Shown: positions 41,128 through 49,442 of the stretch, in pieces | Numbering within the stretch: position 1 is the first letter of the stretch | How the letters are laid out: each line of letters opens with the position of its first letter | From: Bradyrhizobium ivorense | GTDB lineage: Bacteria > Pseudomonadota > Alphaproteobacteria > Rhizobiales > Xanthobacteraceae | Direction of reading: 5' to 3' | DNA length: 64,000 nucleotides | NCBI RefSeq assembly: GCF_900696085.1 | Contig: NZ_CAADFC020000032.1 | Location: forward strand, 1 to 64,000 | The notes under the pieces: generated by a model | What the model saw: the letters and a program-made list of their open reading frames with translations, nothing else | Database searches by the model: none | Told to the model about the DNA's origin: nothing | Translations under genes and position numbers: made by a program

Positions 41128-42508
41128 GACCTTCCGGTCAACGACGTTCCGCCTGGCGCTGATCGCAATCGGCACCTTCGGCCTGATCGTCTCGGCGATC
41201 TTCGCCTATGTCTACTGGTCGACGGTATCCTATGTGCGCAGCCGGTCCGATCGCGCAATCGTGACCGAGCAGGCGAGCCTGCGCGAGGTCTTCGCGCGGT
41301 CGGGACGCGACGGCCTGATCGCGCTGATCGACCAGCGCATCGCGGACAAGAGCTTTGCCGATCACGTCTACATGCTGTCGGGGCCGGGCGCGGTGGTGCT
41401 GGCCGGAAATCTCAAACAGTGGCCGGACGGCGCCACCGCTGCGGGCTGGACCGAATTCCGCGCGGCGGTGCCGACGCTGGCAGCGCAAGACCCGCTGCTG
41501 CGCGGCCTGGCCGCGACCTTGCCGGATGGCAGCCGGCTGCTGGTCGGCCACGACATCAGCGATCTCGACGGCTTTACGGCGCGGATCCGGGCGGCCGGCA
41601 TCGCGGTCGTGGTGCTGATCCTCGCGCTCGCGGCGGTCGCCAGCATCGGAGTGACGCGGCGGACGGTCGCCCGCATCGAGTCGATCAACGCAACCAGCCG
41701 CGCCATCATGCTCGCCGGGCTCGACCAGCGCATTCCGCTGCGCGGCAGCCACGACGAATGGGATCGCGTCGCGGAGAACCTCAACCTGATGCTCGACCGC
41801 ATCGAGAGCCTGATGGGCGACGTCAAGCAGGTCAGCGACAACATCGCGCACGATCTGCGCACGCCGCTGACGCGGATGCGCGGCCGGCTGGAAAAGGCCT
41901 ATCATGCGCCGCGGGACGGCGAGGGCGATGCGGCGCTGATCGGCGACACCATCGCCGATCTCGATATCGTGCTGGCGATGTTCGCCTCGCTGACGCGGAT
42001 TTCGGAGATCGAGACCCGTGCCCGGCGGGGCGCGTTTCGCACCGTCAATCTGGTCGAGATCGCGGGCGAGGTGGTCGAGCTCTACGACGCCGCGGCCGAG
42101 CGCGACAGCACCCGGCTCGATCTTGCCGGCGATGCCGAGGTGCTGATGACCGGCGATCGCGATTTGTTGTTCGACGCTATCGCCAATCTGGTCGACAACG
42201 CTATCAAGCACGGCCGCGCCGGCGGACGGGTCACCGTGACCTGCTGCAACAGCGCGGACGGCGCCGTGATCGCGGTCGCCGACGACGGTCCGGGCATTCC
42301 CGCCGACCAGCATGACCGCGTCTTCAAGCGCTTCTACCGCCTCGAGCAGAGCCGCTACACCCCCGGCAACGGCCTCGGCCTCAGCCTGGTCGCGGCGGTG
42401 GCGAGCCTGCACGGCGCGAAGATCGAACTGCGCGACAACGCGCCGGGCCTGCTGGTCAGGCTGTGTTTTGCAAGATCGGCAAACGGCGCGCCGGAGCGCA
42501 GGGCGTAG
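41114..42508 (+). CDS. Sensor histidine kinase, EnvZ/QseC-like
   Basis: 464 residues from GTG at 41114. Two membrane segments (about 12-34 and 158-178) flank a periplasmic sensor of about 120 residues without a named domain. HAMP follows, then the H box VSDNIAHDLRTPLTRMR, N box LVDNAIKHG, G1 VADDGPGIP and G2 GNGLGLSLV. The kinase phosphorylates the regulator encoded by the overlapping gene. Sensor pattern with EQASLREVFARSGRDGLIALIDQRI is common in alphaproteobacterial metal- or envelope-stress kinases, but no signal is assigned. Confidence 0.93.
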   Translation: MLLAKTFRSTTFRLALIAIGTFGLIVSAIFAYVYWSTVSYVRSRSDRAIVTEQASLREVFARSGRDGLIALIDQRIADKSFADHVYMLSGPGAVVLAGNLKQWPDGATAAGWTEFRAAVPTLAAQDPLLRGLAATLPDGSRLLVGHDISDLDGFTARIRAAGIAVVVLILALAAVASIGVTRRTVARIESINATSRAIMLAGLDQRIPLRGSHDEWDRVAENLNLMLDRIESLMGDVKQVSDNIAHDLRTPLTRMRGRLEKAYHAPRDGEGDAALIGDTIADLDIVLAMFASLTRISEIETRARRGAFRTVNLVEIAGEVVELYDAAAERDSTRLDLAGDAEVLMTGDRDLLFDAIANLVDNAIKHGRAGGRVTVTCCNSADGAVIAVADDGPGIPADQHDRVFKRFYRLEQSRYTPGNGLGLSLVAAVASLHGAKIELRDNAPGLLVRLCFARSANGAPERRA

Positions 42509-42529
42509 GATGGGTGGAGCTGCTATTCC

Positions 42530-42656
42530 CCGTCATCCTGAGGTGCGAGCCTTGCAGCGCAATTGCGCTGCTGGGCGAGCCTCGAAGGATGAATCGGCCC
42601 GGTTAGTGGCCGTCGATCCTTCGAGGCTCGCAAGAGCTCGCACCTCAGGATGACGG
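42530..42656. repeat. Large palindromic intergenic repeat
   Basis: CCGTCATCCTGAGGTGCGAG and its complement CTCGCACCTCAGGATGACGG form the outer arms, with inner arms GCCTCGAAGGATGAATCGGC and CGATCCTTCGAGGC. Located between the convergent kinase and LuxR-type genes. Confidence 0.75.
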
Positions 42657-42746
42657 GTGTGAGAGGGCAACAAACTCGGAGTCGTCCTGGCTTTCGCCAG
42701 GACGACGACCGGAGGGACTGCATCACGGCCGCCTTGCCGCCCCGTC

Positions 42747-43121
42747 TCACAAATTGATCACCCCGCGCCGTGCGGCGTGCGCGACGGCGTCGGTGCGGCC
42801 GGTGGCGTCGAGCTTGTCGAGCAGGGAGCCGACGTGAAATTTGGCGGTGTGGACGGAGATGCCGAGCCGCTGTGCGATCATCTTGTTGGAGGCGCCCTCG
42901 GCGAGCAGCGCCAGCACGTCGAGCTCGCGCGGGGTCAGCTCGAAATCGCCGCCGGCGCCCGCCTCCTTGCTCCGCGCGACGATCGCCGCCGTGGCCTGCT
43001 CGCCCGGCACGGCGAGGCGCAGGCCGGCGACGCCGCCGAGCAGCGTCGCCAGCCGGTCGGCCAGCACGGGATCGTCGATCTCGAGCGCAATCACGATGTC
43101 GGGGGCAGGCGCATCGCTCAC
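42747..43121 (-). CDS. LuxR-type DNA-binding protein with short N-terminus
   Basis: 124 residues from GTG at 43121, overlapping the pseudo-protease stop (GTGA). Residues about 58-120 are a LuxR/NarL helix-turn-helix: ELTPRELDVLALLAEGASNK and MIAQRLGISVHTAKFHVGSL. The first 55 residues (VIALEIDDPVLADRLATLLGG) look like the first half of a receiver domain without the phosphorylated Asp region, so it cannot be a normal response regulator. It may be controlled by contact with its translationally coupled partner. Many rhizobia carry this pair, as far as I recall. Confidence 0.82.
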   Translation of the reverse strand: MSDAPAPDIVIALEIDDPVLADRLATLLGGVAGLRLAVPGEQATAAIVARSKEAGAGGDFELTPRELDVLALLAEGASNKMIAQRLGISVHTAKFHVGSLLDKLDATGRTDAVAHAARRGVINL

Positions 43122-43984
43122 GTCTCGGGCCTCTCGCCGATCGTCACCTTGAAGGTCTGCGGCTCGCCGCCGCGATGTACGGTCAGCTCGACCACGGTGC
43201 CGACGCTCTGCGGGCCGAGGCTGCGCGACAGCGCCCGCACGCCCGCCAGCTTTTCGCCGTTGACCGCGACGATCACGTCGCCCTGCCGGATGCCGGCGGC
43301 GGCCGCGGGGCCGGTCTTGTCGACATTCATCACCATGGCGCCAAAACCGTCGTCGAGCCGCACCGGCTGCAGCCCGACGCCGAGATATCCGCGGGCGATG
43401 CGGCCGCTCTTCTCGAGCTGCGCCGTGACGCGTTCGATGGTCGCGGTCGGGATCGTCAGCACCCGGCGCGGCCCGAGCACGGCCATGCCGAACGCTTCGC
43501 CCGCGGCATTGAGCGCGAGCCCGCCCTGCTGGCTGTGCCGCAGCCGGATGTCGAGCTCGATCCGCGCATCGATTTCGCCGCCGCGCAGGCTGCGCCAGGC
43601 CGGGCCTGAGCGCGACACCATGCCGAGCCGCGCGGTCGGCGCACCGCGGTCGGCGGCGACGACGACGGCGAGCGATCCCAGCGCGGGGACCTCGCTCGAC
43701 AGCTTGACCGGCGCGGCATCGCCGTCGAACCGCAGCAGCGCGATGTCGGTGGTGTGGTCGCGTCCGGCGACGGTCGCCTGCCGGCTGCTGCCGTCGGCAA
43801 GCTCGATCTCGACCTCGCCTTCGTCGGCCAGCGCTTCGTCCGCGGTGACGACGAGGCCTGGCTTCCAGACGAAGCCGGAGGCGCGCAAGCGATGCGAATG
43901 GACCGAGACGATCGCGGGCGCCGTGCGCGCGACCGTCTCCGCAAGGGCTGAGGAGAGCGAGGCGAGGGTGGTCGGTTCGGTCAT
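43118..43984 (-). CDS. HtrA/DegP-like pseudo-protease with PDZ domain
   Basis: 288 residues. The trypsin-like fold is visible: SGFVWKPGLVVTADEALADEG for the His strand, TTDIALLRFDGD with the Asp, and RHSQQGGLALNAAGEAFGMA for the Ser loop. In active HtrA these read TNNHVV and GNSGGPL; here Glu50 and Gln153 occupy the His and Ser sites, so only Asp80 remains. A PDZ domain follows (GYLGVGLQPVRLDDGFGAMV...GIRQGDVIVAVNGEKL). No signal peptide, so probably cytosolic. Coupled by GTGA overlap to a LuxR-type regulator, suggesting a sensing or scaffold role. Compare the intact HtrA at 61359. Confidence 0.85.
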   Translation of the reverse strand: MTEPTTLASLSSALAETVARTAPAIVSVHSHRLRASGFVWKPGLVVTADEALADEGEVEIELADGSSRQATVAGRDHTTDIALLRFDGDAAPVKLSSEVPALGSLAVVVAADRGAPTARLGMVSRSGPAWRSLRGGEIDARIELDIRLRHSQQGGLALNAAGEAFGMAVLGPRRVLTIPTATIERVTAQLEKSGRIARGYLGVGLQPVRLDDGFGAMVMNVDKTGPAAAAGIRQGDVIVAVNGEKLAGVRALSRSLGPQSVGTVVELTVHRGGEPQTFKVTIGERPET

Positions 43985-44077
43985 GAGAAGCTCCGTTGGC
44001 TTCCCCCAATCTGTGCGGTTGCGGCTGGCGGCGAAACTGGCCGGATGGGCAGGCTCTGCGGCGCCGCTCGGAACCCG

Positions 44078-45091
44078 TCAGCTCAGCCGCTGCAGGGTCG
44101 CCTTCGGGCTCTCGCCGAACTTGGCGCGGTAGGCGCTCGCCATCCGGCTCAGATGGGTAAAGCCGAGCTCGAATGCAATATCGACGATGCGTTCGCCCGG
44201 CCGCGCCGTCTTCAGCCGGGCGTTGAGCTGGGCGAGGCGGATGTCGAGCAGCATCTCGGTGACGGTCGCGCCGAAGTGGCGGCGAAAGCCGAGCTGCAGC
44301 GCGCGGATGCCGGTGCCCGCGATCCCGGCCAGCTCAGCGAGATCGAGCGGCTCGGTCGCCCGCGTCTCCAGATAGGCCCGCGCCCGCTTCAGCGCCGCGG
44401 GCTGGGTCTCGGCGCGGCCGTTGAACGTATCGATGGCGGCGCTCAGGCTGTGGCGCTGGCCGTCGAGCAGTGCGTCGAGCAGCGCCTCGCGCCACTCGGC
44501 CGCCGCCACCGCGGAGAGCGATTTGCGCGGCCCGAGTTGCTCGGCGAGCGTGATGAGCTGATCGATCTTCGCTGTCAGCGTCTGCCCGAGGGATCCGGTC
44601 AGCATGACCTCGGGCTCGAACTCGACCGGCCGCACCGCGACGCCGCCGAGCGCCGCGGCGCGATGCTCGACCAGCTTTCGATCGAGCAGCAGGATGAGCT
44701 GGGCGCAATCGCCGCGCCAAATCATCTCGGTCGGGATCGTCGGCGACAGCAGCGATGCGCTGTGACGCGGTCTCGTCGTCACTTCGCGCGCGGCGGTGCG
44801 GATCGCGGCTGAGCCATGCAGCGGCAGCTGCAGCAGGAAGAAGCGGTCGAGGCAGCCCGGATTGATCGCAACCGATCCGCCATAGGCGACATAGTTGACG
44901 GAGAACCCGTCGTACCCTGCGCAATTGTGGAGCGCAAAGAAGTCCGCTTCCGAGCGATTGACCGGCGTCAGCTGGTGCGGACAGAAGATCCGGCCGACCG
45001 CTTCGGCGGCATCGTCGACGCGCTCGGTGGCGACGCGCGAAAAATCCTGCAGCCGTGTCTTCGCCAAAACCTCGTTGCCCGTCGCAATCAC
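44078..45091 (-). CDS. AraC-family regulator (AndR/XylS-like)
   Basis: About 337 residues if GTG at 45091 is used; the frame is open to an ATG at 45250, and the true start is uncertain. N-terminal AraC_binding_2-type domain (RIFCPHQLTPVNRSEADFFA, SVNYVAYGGSVAINPG) as in regulators of anthranilate and other aromatic dioxygenases; C-terminal twin helix-turn-helix (LAELAGIAGTGIRALQLGFR and IAFELGFTHLSRMASAYRAKFGESP). It is divergent from a cupin-flavin monooxygenase pair and probably activates it. The 250-base gap to the cupin gene should hold both promoters. Confidence 0.85.
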   Translation of the reverse strand: MIATGNEVLAKTRLQDFSRVATERVDDAAEAVGRIFCPHQLTPVNRSEADFFALHNCAGYDGFSVNYVAYGGSVAINPGCLDRFFLLQLPLHGSAAIRTAAREVTTRPRHSASLLSPTIPTEMIWRGDCAQLILLLDRKLVEHRAAALGGVAVRPVEFEPEVMLTGSLGQTLTAKIDQLITLAEQLGPRKSLSAVAAAEWREALLDALLDGQRHSLSAAIDTFNGRAETQPAALKRARAYLETRATEPLDLAELAGIAGTGIRALQLGFRRHFGATVTEMLLDIRLAQLNARLKTARPGERIVDIAFELGFTHLSRMASAYRAKFGESPKATLQRLS

Positions 45092-45341
45092 GCCGGCCGT
45101 CCGGAGTTGTTTGAGGTCTAAAACATCAGCCAGCCTAGAGCATTTGCCGGCCAAGGGAAATGCAGTTTCGGCGCGCAATCTGCCCGATCGCTGCGCAGCC
45201 GGGGGCCGGGGTTTTGGGCCGGCGCTGCTGCCGCATTGCAGCATGATCATGTCAAACAGGGATTCGTTTATCGGCTAGACAGTGCCGCCCGCCGGCGACA
45301 GGCTCCGCGTCCACATGGCGCATCAAACTGGAGGCTGACAT
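45092..45341. promoter_or_regulatory. Divergent regulatory region of AraC and cupin genes
   Basis: TTGTTTGAGGTCTAAAACA (45108-45126) is a weak inverted repeat TGTTT/AAACA and the clearest candidate site. The ribosome site GGAGG lies at 45329-45333 before the cupin ATG. Confidence 0.4.
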
Positions 45342-45791
45342 ATGGGCGCGCTCGAGAAAGGCATCACCCGCAACGGCACCGGCTACAGCGGCAAGACCTG
45401 GAATATCCTGGGCCAGGTCTATTACCCGAAGGCCGTCACCGACTCGACCTTCGCATTCGAGACCAACAGCGATCCCGGCCAGTTCGTGCCGGTGCACATC
45501 CATCCGACCCAGGACGAGTTCATCCTGGTGCAGGAGGGCGTGCTCGACCTCAAGCTCGACGGGGTCTGGGTGCAGGCCAAGGCCGGCGACCTCGTGCGCA
45601 TGCCGCGCGGCATTCCGCACGGCTATTTCAACAAGTCGGACAAGCCGGCGCGGGCGCTGTTCTGGGTGTCGCCGATGCAGAAGCTCGAGGCGCTGTTCGA
45701 CAAGTTGCACAATCTGCAGGACCCCGCCGAGGTGGTGCGGATCTCCGCCGAGCACGAGGTGGATTTTCTGCCGCCGGAAGCCAACGACTAG
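45342..45791 (+). CDS. Cupin-domain protein
   Basis: 149 residues, GGAGG upstream. Small beta-barrel cupin with motif 1 PVHIHPTQDEFILVQEGVLD (two His, Glu) and motif 2 GDLVRMPRGIPHGYFN (His), so a metal site is likely intact. No second domain or signal peptide. Such single cupins include dioxygenases, isomerases and hydrolases acting on ring products. It precedes a flavin monooxygenase by about 110 bases in the same direction, so it may act on the product of that enzyme; this is inference from position. Confidence 0.82.
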   Translation: MGALEKGITRNGTGYSGKTWNILGQVYYPKAVTDSTFAFETNSDPGQFVPVHIHPTQDEFILVQEGVLDLKLDGVWVQAKAGDLVRMPRGIPHGYFNKSDKPARALFWVSPMQKLEALFDKLHNLQDPAEVVRISAEHEVDFLPPEAND

Positions 45792-45898
45792 GCCGACGCA
45801 GCTACCGCGCACGCCTTCCGGGTTGCCGGACCAGACTCTGGCGACGATGGGGTCGCGTGCGCGCAACGATGGACCAGTTCACTGATCGGAGCGATCTC

Positions 45899-47392
45899 AT
45901 GGTCAAGCAGAAGCATGTGTGCGTGATCGGGGCCGGCGTCTCGGGGCTCGCCGCCGGCAAGGCCTTTGCCTCGCGTGGTCACAGGGTGACCATCGTCGAG
46001 CGCAGCAGCGAGCTCGGCGGGGTCTGGGATCCGACGCGGATGTATCCCGACGTCCAGACCCAGAGCCCGAAGGAGCTCTATCGCTACACCGACAAGGCGA
46101 TGCCGGAATCCTATCCGGAGTGGCCGAAGGGCCCGCAGGTCCATTCCTATTTGCGCGACTATGCGCACAGCCACGGGCTCGACGGCGCGATCCGCTTCAA
46201 CACCAAGGTCGAGGCGATGAAGCGCCGGTCCGACGGCAAGCCGGGCTGGACGCTCGAGCTGCGCGCAAGCGACGGCGCTGCCGGCCATCAGGATTTCGAT
46301 TTCGTCGCGGTCTGCACCGGGCAGTTCAACGAGCCGCAGACGCTGCCGCTGTCGGGCGAGGACGGCTTCAAGGCGCAGGGCGGCCAGATCCTGCACTCGT
46401 CGCAATACAGCGATCCAACGCTAGCCAAGGGGCGTAAGGTCGTGGTGCTCGGCGGCTCAAAATCGGCGACCGATATTGCTGTCAACGCGGTCAATTCCGG
46501 CGCCAGCGAAGTCACCATCGTGTTTCGCGAGCCGGTGTGGCGGATTCCGTACTTCGTCGGCGGGCTCGTCAACTTCAAGCGCATTCTCTACATCCGCGCC
46601 CAGGAGCAGATGTTCGCGAGCTGGGGCATCGGGCCGGCGGCGCGCCTCGCGCATGCGATCGCCAAACCGCTGGTGTGGGCGAACTGGCGCGGGCTGGAGA
46701 GCATGCTGAAAGTGCAGCTCAAGCTGAAGCAGTGCAACATGGTGCCGAAGGAGCGCATCGAGGACGGCGTCAACTGCTCGGTGCCGATCGCAACCCCGGG
46801 CTTCTATCCGATGGTGGCCGACGGCCGGATCAAGGCGGTGCGCGGCACCTTCGATCATTATGACGGCAAGGCCATCGTGATGACCGGCGGTCAGCGCGTC
46901 GCTGCCGACGTCGCGGTGCTGGCGATCGGCTACAAGCTCGGCGTGCCGTTCCTGCCGGCGGAGTATCAGGCCAAATTGGTCGAGCCCGACGGGCAGTACC
47001 GGCTCTATCGCCTGATCGCCAATCCCGATTTGCCCGACATGGGGTTCGTCGGCTTCAACTCGAGCTTCTGCACCGTGCTGTGTGCGGATCTCGCCGCCAA
47101 CTGGCTGGTGCGCTATGCCGACGGCCAGCTGGCGCGGCAGCCTGATGCCGCCGCGATGCACGACAACATCGCGGTGATGCTGCATTTCCGGCGGGTCGAG
47201 CGGCCGGCGGCGGGCGTCTATGGCGGGCTGTGCGTCGCGCCCTACCACTTCAAGCATTTCGACGAGCTGCTCGCCGACATCGGCACCAAGGCCTCGCGGC
47301 GCAACCCGCTGGTCGAAAAATTCACGCCGCCCGACGCCGACGCCTATGCGCGCTTCCTCGCGACGGCGCCGGACTACAAGGCGGTGGCATAG
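45899..47392 (+). CDS. Flavin-containing monooxygenase (FMO/Baeyer-Villiger type)
   Basis: 497 residues from ATG at 45899 with CGGAG upstream; ATG at 45869 is an alternative. FAD-binding GxGxxG: VCVIGAGVSGLAAGKAF (about 7-23), then ELGGVWDPTRMYPDVQTQSP with the FAD loop; second Rossmann motif VVVLGGSKSATDIAVNA for NADP. The FMO signature between them is diverged (FREPVWRIPYFVGG region instead of FxGxxxHxxxF/W). Likely oxygenates a ring, ketone or heteroatom. Lies in a patch with maleylacetate reductase and two AraC regulators. Confidence 0.87.
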   Translation: MVKQKHVCVIGAGVSGLAAGKAFASRGHRVTIVERSSELGGVWDPTRMYPDVQTQSPKELYRYTDKAMPESYPEWPKGPQVHSYLRDYAHSHGLDGAIRFNTKVEAMKRRSDGKPGWTLELRASDGAAGHQDFDFVAVCTGQFNEPQTLPLSGEDGFKAQGGQILHSSQYSDPTLAKGRKVVVLGGSKSATDIAVNAVNSGASEVTIVFREPVWRIPYFVGGLVNFKRILYIRAQEQMFASWGIGPAARLAHAIAKPLVWANWRGLESMLKVQLKLKQCNMVPKERIEDGVNCSVPIATPGFYPMVADGRIKAVRGTFDHYDGKAIVMTGGQRVAADVAVLAIGYKLGVPFLPAEYQAKLVEPDGQYRLYRLIANPDLPDMGFVGFNSSFCTVLCADLAANWLVRYADGQLARQPDAAAMHDNIAVMLHFRRVERPAAGVYGGLCVAPYHFKHFDELLADIGTKASRRNPLVEKFTPPDADAYARFLATAPDYKAVA

Positions 47393-47442
47393 CGCAAACG
47401 CCGTTCTCAGGATGACGGATTGGTTTGCTCACCTTGCTCGGT

Positions 47443-47565
47443 GTCATCACCCGCGAATGCGGGTGATCCAGTATTCCAGAGGCAGCGGTTATTGAGCCGA
47501 GAGGCCGCGGCGTACTGGATCGCCCGGTCCATGTGCGCAATTGCGCACAGGCCGGGCGATGACAG
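47443..47565. repeat. Intergenic palindromic repeat
   Basis: TCACCCGCGAATGCGGGTGATCC and CCGGTCC...GGCCGGGCGATGACA with middle arms CCAGTA/TACTGG give nested hairpins; GTGCGCAATTGCGCAC is a perfect palindrome. It lies between the convergent monooxygenase and esterase genes. Confidence 0.7.
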
Positions 47566-47595
47566 CGGTGGGCGAGGACAAAGCTTCACATCCTC

Positions 47596-48321
47596 TCAGT
47601 CGCGGCCGGCATCGAGGAAGGCTTGCGCCAGCCGCGCCGGATTGGTGAAGCAGAGCTCATGGCTGCCCGCCACCTGCACCAGGCGGAACAGCCCGAGCTT
47701 CTGCGACAGCCGCGGATGCCAGGGCAGGCCGTGCGGCATCGCCGTGTCCTCGGTGCAGTTGACGTAGGACTTTGCGATTTGCATCTCGGCCGGGTTGGTC
47801 TTGAGCGCGATCTTGTCCTGAAACGTCTTCAGCGGGTGCGGGTTGAGCACGTCGTAGGCGCGCTGCGCGGTCTCGAGGTCGGCATCGTTGATGAAGGCCT
47901 CGCGCCAGATCGGGAACGGCAGCACCACCGAGCCGTCGCCGCGCTCGGCGGCGATCGCGTCGAACAGCCCGAGATAGGTCGGCGGCACCATGTCGTTGAG
48001 GCACTCGCCGTTGTTGGGCACGAAGGCATTCCAGTAGACCAGCCGGCGGATGCGGCTCGCCGCAGCATCAGCGACACCGGTGATGATCATGCCGCCATAG
48101 CTGTGGCCGACCAGCACGATGTCGCTCAGATTGTGCTCGGCGAGATAGTCGACGATCGACTGGATCGCCTCGGCAAGGCCGGAGTCCTTGCGGTCGCCGG
48201 GCCGGTTGCCTCTGATGGTCGGCGTATGGACGACGTGGCCGGCCTTGCGGATAGCCGCGGCGACCGGCTCGAACTCTGCGCCGGTATGCCAGGCGCCGTG
48301 GACGAGAACATAAGTGGACAT
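47596..48321 (-). CDS. Alpha/beta hydrolase (salicylate-esterase-like)
   Basis: 241 residues. Opens YVLVHGAWHTGAEFEPVAA, oxyanion HGAW, nucleophile elbow VLVGHSYGGMIITG (Ser in GHSYG), acid near VNCTED, and catalytic His in VAGSHELCFTNP. This is the plant-type salicylate/MeSA esterase (EstC, hydroxynitrile-lyase-like) group. Unlike the hydrolase at 11370, all triad residues appear present. No signal peptide. Divergent from the AraC gene at 48435, with 113 bases between; probably regulated by it and part of the aromatic patch. Confidence 0.87.
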   Translation of the reverse strand: MSTYVLVHGAWHTGAEFEPVAAAIRKAGHVVHTPTIRGNRPGDRKDSGLAEAIQSIVDYLAEHNLSDIVLVGHSYGGMIITGVADAAASRIRRLVYWNAFVPNNGECLNDMVPPTYLGLFDAIAAERGDGSVVLPFPIWREAFINDADLETAQRAYDVLNPHPLKTFQDKIALKTNPAEMQIAKSYVNCTEDTAMPHGLPWHPRLSQKLGLFRLVQVAGSHELCFTNPARLAQAFLDAGRD

Positions 48322-48434
48322 GGCGTACCTCCGGTGTGGTTGGTCAGATCATTTGCGGCGTTCGATGGATATTGACCCGGGCCCGCGGATCGCGCTTGGC
48401 TGTAACCGAACCGGATTAGGCTCGGAGTGAACTG

Positions 48435-49442
48435 ATGCAGCAGACCAGCGCCGCGGATCGCTCGCGCCGGCTGAGCTGGAATACCGCCGATATCAGGCCG
48501 GACCAGCAGTTCGCCTATTATCGCGAGGCGATCTGCCAGGCCTTCATGAACCTGACGCCGGAGCCGACCGCGGCGCCGGGCTTCCTCGCCCGCGTCGACA
48601 CGCTCGGGCTCGGCGACGGTGCGGTGAACCGGGTCAATTTCCCGGAGCATATCGTGCGCCGCTCGGCCGCCGATATCGCCGCCTCCAGCCGGCGCTGCTA
48701 CTACCTCAACCTCAAGCTCGCCGGCCGCTGCCGCATCCAGCAGGCCGGCCGCGAGATCAGCCTGTCGTCGGGGCAGGTCGGCATCTTCGACAGCGGTGAG
48801 CGGTTCGCGCTGTTGCACGACCGCGGCCCCGCGCTGCAGGTCGCCTCGTTCTGGGTGCCGGCCGAGGCGCTGGACGAGCGGTTGCCGTCGCCGCCGGATT
48901 TCGCCCCGGCGCGAGTCTCGGATGATCCGTTCGTCGGCCATTTGATTGCCGAGACCGCGCAGGTCCTGAACGCGTCGGCGCTGCGCGCCTCGGATGCGGA
49001 GAACGCCCGGCTGTTCGACGTGCTGCTCGACCTCGTCGCGCTCAGCCTGTCGCGCGGCAGCCGTGAAGGCGCCGCCGAGGCCGCGAGCCTCGCGGACGCG
49101 ACGTGGCTCGCGCTGCGCCGCGCAGTGGATCGCAGACTGCGCGAGCCCGGGCTCGGGGTTGCCGCCATCGCCGCCACGATGCGGATCAGCGAGCGCTACG
49201 TGCACAAGCTGTTCGAACGCGCCGGCACCACGTTTGCAAGCTATGTGATCGATCGCCGCCTCGACGGCGCCGCGCGCGATCTCAAGGATCCCACGATGTT
49301 CGGCCGCGCGATCGGCGACATCGCATTCGACTGGGGATTCTCCGACCTGTCGCATTTCACGCGGCGGTTCAGGCATCGGTTCAACTGCACGCCGGGCGAC
49401 TGGCGCCGCGGATCAACAACTCTTGTTCGGAAATCACAATGA
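48435..49442 (+). CDS. AraC-family regulator (second)
   Basis: 335 residues. N-terminal AraC_binding_2-like domain (TADIRPDQQFAYYREAICQA, RRCYYLNLKLAGRCRIQQAG, LSSGQVGIFDSGERF) and C-terminal DNA-binding domain (VAAIAATMRISERYVHKLF, IGDIAFDWGFSDLSHFTRRF). Overlaps the maleylacetate reductase gene by 4 bases (ATGA), so regulator and enzyme are translationally coupled, and diverges from an esterase gene. Likely an activator responding to an aromatic intermediate. Confidence 0.9.
   Translation: MQQTSAADRSRRLSWNTADIRPDQQFAYYREAICQAFMNLTPEPTAAPGFLARVDTLGLGDGAVNRVNFPEHIVRRSAADIAASSRRCYYLNLKLAGRCRIQQAGREISLSSGQVGIFDSGERFALLHDRGPALQVASFWVPAEALDERLPSPPDFAPARVSDDPFVGHLIAETAQVLNASALRASDAENARLFDVLLDLVALSLSRGSREGAAEAASLADATWLALRRAVDRRLREPGLGVAAIAATMRISERYVHKLFERAGTTFASYVIDRRLDGAARDLKDPTMFGRAIGDIAFDWGFSDLSHFTRRFRHRFNCTPGDWRRGSTTLVRKSQ

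Noticed and set aside
42747..43121. Full NarL-type response regulator
   Set aside because: Only about 55 residues precede the DNA-binding domain and no phospho-acceptor Asp context is present.
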